Of a stretch of 20,230 nucleotides of DNA, positions 17,192 to 20,230 are shown piece after piece. Both the position numbers and the translations under genes were made by a program. Under the pieces are notes generated by a model that saw only the letters and a program-made list of their open reading frames with translations, ran no database searches and was not told where the DNA came from. Source of the DNA: Paucihalobacter sp036825875 (GTDB lineage Bacteria; Bacteroidota; Bacteroidia; Flavobacteriales; Flavobacteriaceae); NCBI RefSeq assembly GCF_036825875.1, contig NZ_DAISXK010000050.1, positions 1 to 20,230 of the forward strand. The letters run 5' to 3'. How positions within the stretch are numbered: position 1 is the stretch's first letter; each line of letters begins with the position of its first letter.

Positions 17192-17575
17192 TTATGAATT
17201 TAGTAATAGAAAATCCATAATTTCTTCTTTTAATTCATAATGTAAATGTATATAATTACGCATATCTTCACGCAAGGCATACTGATCATCAAATATTTGA
17301 CTGTTGGTGTCGTTTTCATAAACCTTCCGGTTGATGCCAGCCAAGATATTTCTGCAGCGGTGTTTGAGTTTGGCAATAGCATCTTGTTCAATTAAAATAC
17401 GGTTTTGAAAACCATCCAGATTTTTTAAGGCTATTACTTCTAAATCTTGTCTATTATTTATTTCATCTAGTTTTTCTTGGAAGGTATCCATTTCGTCAAG
17501 ATGAAATCTCAATTCTCGTTTCCAAGTGTCGATATTAAACTTTAAGTCGCTTAAATACATTACTTTGGTCTCCAT
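17192..17575 (-). CDS. Small coiled-coil protein, partner gene of the EF-G paralogue
   Basis: This 127-residue, cytoplasmic, highly charged helical protein has no signal peptide and no membrane helix. Heptad-like stretches include FHLDEMDTFQEKLDEINNR and ILIEQDAIAKLKHRCRNIL; the end is LKEEIMDFLLLNS. I do not recognise a family. The start at ATG 17575 lies 19 bp after the stop of the EF-G-like gene, and a terminator follows this gene, so the two form a two-gene operon. The order of genes suggests a function linked to the EF-G paralogue, for example a protein partner, but nothing in the sequence proves this. Confidence 0.75.
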   Translation of the reverse strand: METKVMYLSDLKFNIDTWKRELRFHLDEMDTFQEKLDEINNRQDLEVIALKNLDGFQNRILIEQDAIAKLKHRCRNILAGINRKVYENDTNSQIFDDQYALREDMRNYIHLHYELKEEIMDFLLLNS

Positions 17576-17594
17576 AATTTTATATTTTTAGTGG

Positions 17595-19721
17595 TTAAAC
17601 TTCTAGTGTTTCGGTCTTGAATTCGTTAATTAATTGTTGTTGTATATGTGCTGGCACGGGTTCATAGCCTTTAAATGAGGTTACAAAAGTACCGCGGCCT
17701 TGGGTCGCACTTCGGAGTTGTGTTGAAAAGTTATCGAGTTCAGCTTTTGGAATTTGTCCTTTAATTAACTGATAATTTCCTTCGTTAGTGATGCCTTGAA
17801 TCATCGCCCGCTTGGTTTGTAACTCGGTCATCACGCTGCCGGTCATGCTTTCGGGTATTTTAACCAAAATATCGTTTACGGGTTCCATTAATTTTGGACT
17901 CGCATTTAAAAAGGCTTCTTTAAAGGCATGGGCACCAGCTATTTTAAAGGAGATATCATTGCTGTCTACCGCATGCATTTTTCCATCATAAACCATAACG
18001 CGAACATCACGGATGTAAGATTTGGTTAATGGTCCGTTTTCCATCACTTCTAAAATGCCCTTCATTACGGATGGTAAATATCGGGTATCTATCACGCCTC
18101 CAACGATACAATTATAGAAGATTAATTTTCCACCCCAGAGTAAATCAATATCCTCTTTGCCTCTAATATTGAATCCATCTGGTTCGTCCATACCTTCTAT
18201 CCATGGCTCAATTTTAAGATGCACTTGTCCGAATTGTCCAGAGCCACCCGATTGTTTTTTATGACGGTAATTAGCGTTGGCACTGCGCTGTATAGTCTCA
18301 CGATAGGATATTTTAGGCGATTCGAAACGGGCTTTTACACTATAAATGTTCTCAAGCATCCACTCGATTGATGATAAATGCAATTCGCCTTGACAACCTA
18401 TTATAGATTGGTGGGTTTCGTTATTGAAATTTAAAGTAAGTGTTAAATCTTGTGTTTGAATGCGTTTTAATGCTTCGTTTAACTTTTCTTCTTCCGAATT
18501 ACTCACTGCAAATACCGCTTTTTCAACACGGGATTGTGGAAATTTCATGGGTTTGATAGTCGGGCTCGTGGCTTGTGCGCCTAGAGTATCATTGGCTTCG
18601 GTAAATTTTAATTTGGTAGTAGCACCAATATCACCTGCTGTGAGTTTTTGAACCGCATGTTTTAATTTGCCGTCCATGATAAAGAGTTGGTTGAGGATTT
18701 CTTGTTCACCTGTTCTGGTATTGAATAACTTATCATTTACCTGTACTTCGCCAGACATTACCTTAAAAAATGATAACACACCCAAATTTGGCTGATAAAT
18801 AGATTTATAAATAAATAAGGAGGTTTCATTTTCTGGATTTGCGGTAAGCGCTACTCCTTCTACAGTTGATTCTGGTTTTAAATCGCTGGGCGATGGCGCC
18901 ACATGGTCAATAAATCCCATTAAGCGTCCCGTACCCATGTCGTTTAAAGCGGATACGCAAAATACGGGAAATAAGTCGTGGTTTAGCATGCCAAGTTTGA
19001 TTCCTTTTAGTAATTCTGCTTCGCTTAAATTCCCTTTTTCGAAATATAATTCCATAAGTTCTTCATCGTTTTCAGCGGCTTTTTCAACTAATAGGTTATG
19101 AAGTTCATTCGCTTTATCTATTTCATTTTTTGGAATGGGCAGTTTTTCGGGCTTGCCACCGTTAAGACCAAATTTGTAACATTTCATCTTGAGTACATCA
19201 ATAATGCATTGTGCGCCATCTATCACTAACGGATACTGAATCATCACCGCATTGTTGCCAACCAGTTGGTGCAGACTTTTATAGGCCATTTCAAAATTGG
19301 CCTTTTCATGATCTATTTTATTAATAACGAAGACCGTTGGTTTGTTATAGCGGTTGGCGTAATTCCAGATGATTTCGGTGCCCACATCTACGCCGTGCTT
19401 TGCGTTGATCACCATTGCCAAGGTCTCTGCCACACGAACGGAAGGAATTATTTCACCAATAAAATCATCCATTCCAGGTGTATCGATTAAGTTAATTTTG
19501 TAATTGCGCCATTCGGTATGCAAAGGAGTTGCAAAAACAGAAGCACCGCGTTGGTGCTCTAATTCGTGATAGTCTGAAATGGTATTGTTTTGCTCAGTGC
19601 TGCCTCTTCGGCTAATTAATCCGGCTTCGAACAACATGGTTTCGGCCAATGTTGTTTTGCCAGAGTGATGCGCCCCTACCAAGGCGACATTTTTAATGTG
19701 TTTATTGTCAAATACTTTCAT
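17595..19721 (-). CDS. Elongation factor G paralogue (EF-G-like translational GTPase, non-canonical)
   Basis: This is a 708-residue translational GTPase of the EF-G family, probably the paralogous type found beside the housekeeping fusA in many bacteria. G1 is GAHHSGKT (16-23); G2 reads RGASV where canonical EF-G has RGITI; G3 is DTPGMDDF (80-87) where canonical EF-G has DTPGHVDF; G4 is NKID (134-137); the G5-like element is CVSAL. Domains III to V are complete: GCQGELHLSSIEWML and FESPKISYRETI, then domain IV with HKKQSGGSGQFGQV, then domain V with EPVNDILVKIPESMTG and GRGTFVTSFKGYEPVP. The His after DTPG, which positions the hydrolytic water, is Met, and the effector Thr is Ser. This predicts slow or differently triggered GTP hydrolysis. 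It may act on ribosomes under stress, but the role is an inference. No ribosomal protein or tuf gene is nearby, so this is not the str operon copy. Confidence 0.9.
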   Translation of the reverse strand: MKVFDNKHIKNVALVGAHHSGKTTLAETMLFEAGLISRRGSTEQNNTISDYHELEHQRGASVFATPLHTEWRNYKINLIDTPGMDDFIGEIIPSVRVAETLAMVINAKHGVDVGTEIIWNYANRYNKPTVFVINKIDHEKANFEMAYKSLHQLVGNNAVMIQYPLVIDGAQCIIDVLKMKCYKFGLNGGKPEKLPIPKNEIDKANELHNLLVEKAAENDEELMELYFEKGNLSEAELLKGIKLGMLNHDLFPVFCVSALNDMGTGRLMGFIDHVAPSPSDLKPESTVEGVALTANPENETSLFIYKSIYQPNLGVLSFFKVMSGEVQVNDKLFNTRTGEQEILNQLFIMDGKLKHAVQKLTAGDIGATTKLKFTEANDTLGAQATSPTIKPMKFPQSRVEKAVFAVSNSEEEKLNEALKRIQTQDLTLTLNFNNETHQSIIGCQGELHLSSIEWMLENIYSVKARFESPKISYRETIQRSANANYRHKKQSGGSGQFGQVHLKIEPWIEGMDEPDGFNIRGKEDIDLLWGGKLIFYNCIVGGVIDTRYLPSVMKGILEVMENGPLTKSYIRDVRVMVYDGKMHAVDSNDISFKIAGAHAFKEAFLNASPKLMEPVNDILVKIPESMTGSVMTELQTKRAMIQGITNEGNYQLIKGQIPKAELDNFSTQLRSATQGRGTFVTSFKGYEPVPAHIQQQLINEFKTETLEV

Positions 19722-19821
19722 ATATATAATGTTAGATGGTGACTATTTATTTAAAATGATTGTTTAAAGTTACTAAGCACTACCCTATTAAAATATGACG
19801 ATTGTTAGGTTTTAAGATAAA

Positions 19822-19850
19822 AAAACAGCCTCGGTTTTTGAGGCTGTTTT
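19822..19850 (-). terminator. Intrinsic terminator after the T9SS cargo gene at the right edge
   Basis: A perfect 11-bp stem AAAACAGCCTC (19822-19832) and GAGGCTGTTTT (19840-19850) encloses a 7-nt loop. On the minus strand it is followed by a T-run (complement of the As at 19819-19825). It sits 87 bp beyond the stop codon at 19938 and separates that gene from the EF-G paralogue. Confidence 0.88.
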
Positions 19851-19937
19851 AATAGTAAGCTCAGGTATATGTAACCTAATATTTAAGTAGAATGCAACAA
19901 ACAATATTTGTGACTATTTTACACTCAGAACTTAAGT

Positions 19938-20230
19938 TTATTTTTTAATGATTAATTTTTTAAACCTATTTGATAACTCACTTTCACCTTTGATATAATA
20001 AACACCGTCAGCCAAATTTTTAACATTGATTACATTTAGAATGTTAGATTGTACCTTAAATTTTTGCACTATTTGACCTATTTGGTTAATAATCATAAAA
20101 GATCCTTCAAAATCTGTGTTTATGTATAATAAATCATTAGCTGGATTAGGATACATTAAAAAATGCGACGTGTTTTCAATATCGTCTATCGATAAACCTT
20201 CCACAGTTACACAAGCAGATTCAACAATAC
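19938..20230 (-). CDS. C-terminal fragment of a T9SS-secreted protein (5' end outside the window)
   Basis: The minus-strand frame stays open to the window edge and reads IVESACVTVEGLSIDDIENT before the sorting domain, so GTG 20204 is an internal codon and not a start. The visible end is a standard T9SS type A sorting domain of about 75 residues: FLMYPNPANDLLYINTD, then MIINQIGQIVQKF, then VKNLADGVYYIKG, ending in the basic RFKKLIIKK. This marks an outer-membrane-exported protein whose catalytic or binding part lies to the right of the window and cannot be named. A terminator follows at 19850-19822. Confidence 0.9.
   Translation of the reverse strand, partial: IVESACVTVEGLSIDDIENTSHFLMYPNPANDLLYINTDFEGSFMIINQIGQIVQKFKVQSNILNVINVKNLADGVYYIKGESELSNRFKKLIIKK

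Noticed and set aside
17595..19721. Tetracycline-resistance ribosomal protection protein (TetM/TetQ-like)
   Set aside because: The domain IV and V motifs and the DTPGM/NKID pattern look like an EF-G-type paralogue; there is no leader peptide, mobile element or resistance context.

Overview
The window looks like chromosomal DNA from a member of the Flavobacteriaceae (Bacteroidota). It is AT-rich, genes lack clear Shine-Dalgarno sequences, and several exported proteins carry C-terminal sorting domains of the type IX secretion system (T9SS). One promoter matches the Bacteroidota -7 element TAnnTTTG, and several small families typical of flavobacteria are present (DUF4174, DUF4251, a TPR/transmembrane/LuxR-like regulator, a secreted intradiol-dioxygenase-like protein). 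Two runs of ten Ns show that this is a draft assembly. Both gaps interrupt genes that become single open frames if the contig ends are overlapped.

Layout. Positions 3-7210 hold most of a giant secreted adhesin-like protein (at least 2383 residues, N-terminus off the window). It has tandem HYR-like repeats, Big_2-like and Ig-like repeats, two jelly-roll/CBM-like domains, a LamG domain, a conserved flavobacterial C-terminal region and a T9SS type A signal. After a strong terminator, 7465-8281 encodes a small T9SS cargo that is a stand-alone paralogue of the module just before the sorting signal of the giant protein. Next come a membrane-anchored TPR/HTH regulator (8432-10207) and a small secreted PepSY-like protein (10413-10937). 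On the minus strand is a two-gene operon: a four-helix membrane protein followed by a DUF4174 protein (11897-11033).

The centre holds an exported metal-dependent amidohydrolase (12268-13590), a membrane-anchored endonuclease/exonuclease/phosphatase-family protein (13691-14746), a single-pass membrane protein (minus, 15333-14767), and a secreted intradiol-dioxygenase-fold protein that appears to have lost all its iron ligands (15550-16143). The right part is on the minus strand: a DUF4251 lipoprotein (17042-16461), an EF-G paralogue with an altered catalytic position followed 19 bp later by a coiled-coil protein (19721-17192), and at the edge the C-terminus of another T9SS cargo (20230-19938).

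The intergenic regions contain four good intrinsic terminators downstream of genes, one orphan terminator at 12106-12133 without an upstream gene, a perfect 22-bp inverted repeat at 16314-16369, and two operator-like palindromes (7340-7359, 12174-12200). I found no tRNA, rRNA, CRISPR array, transposase or clear mobile element. I see no complete new multi-gene system. The least explained parts are the EF-G-like plus coiled-coil pair, the ligand-less dioxygenase fold, the stand-alone pre-sorting module and the 16314-16369 hairpin.
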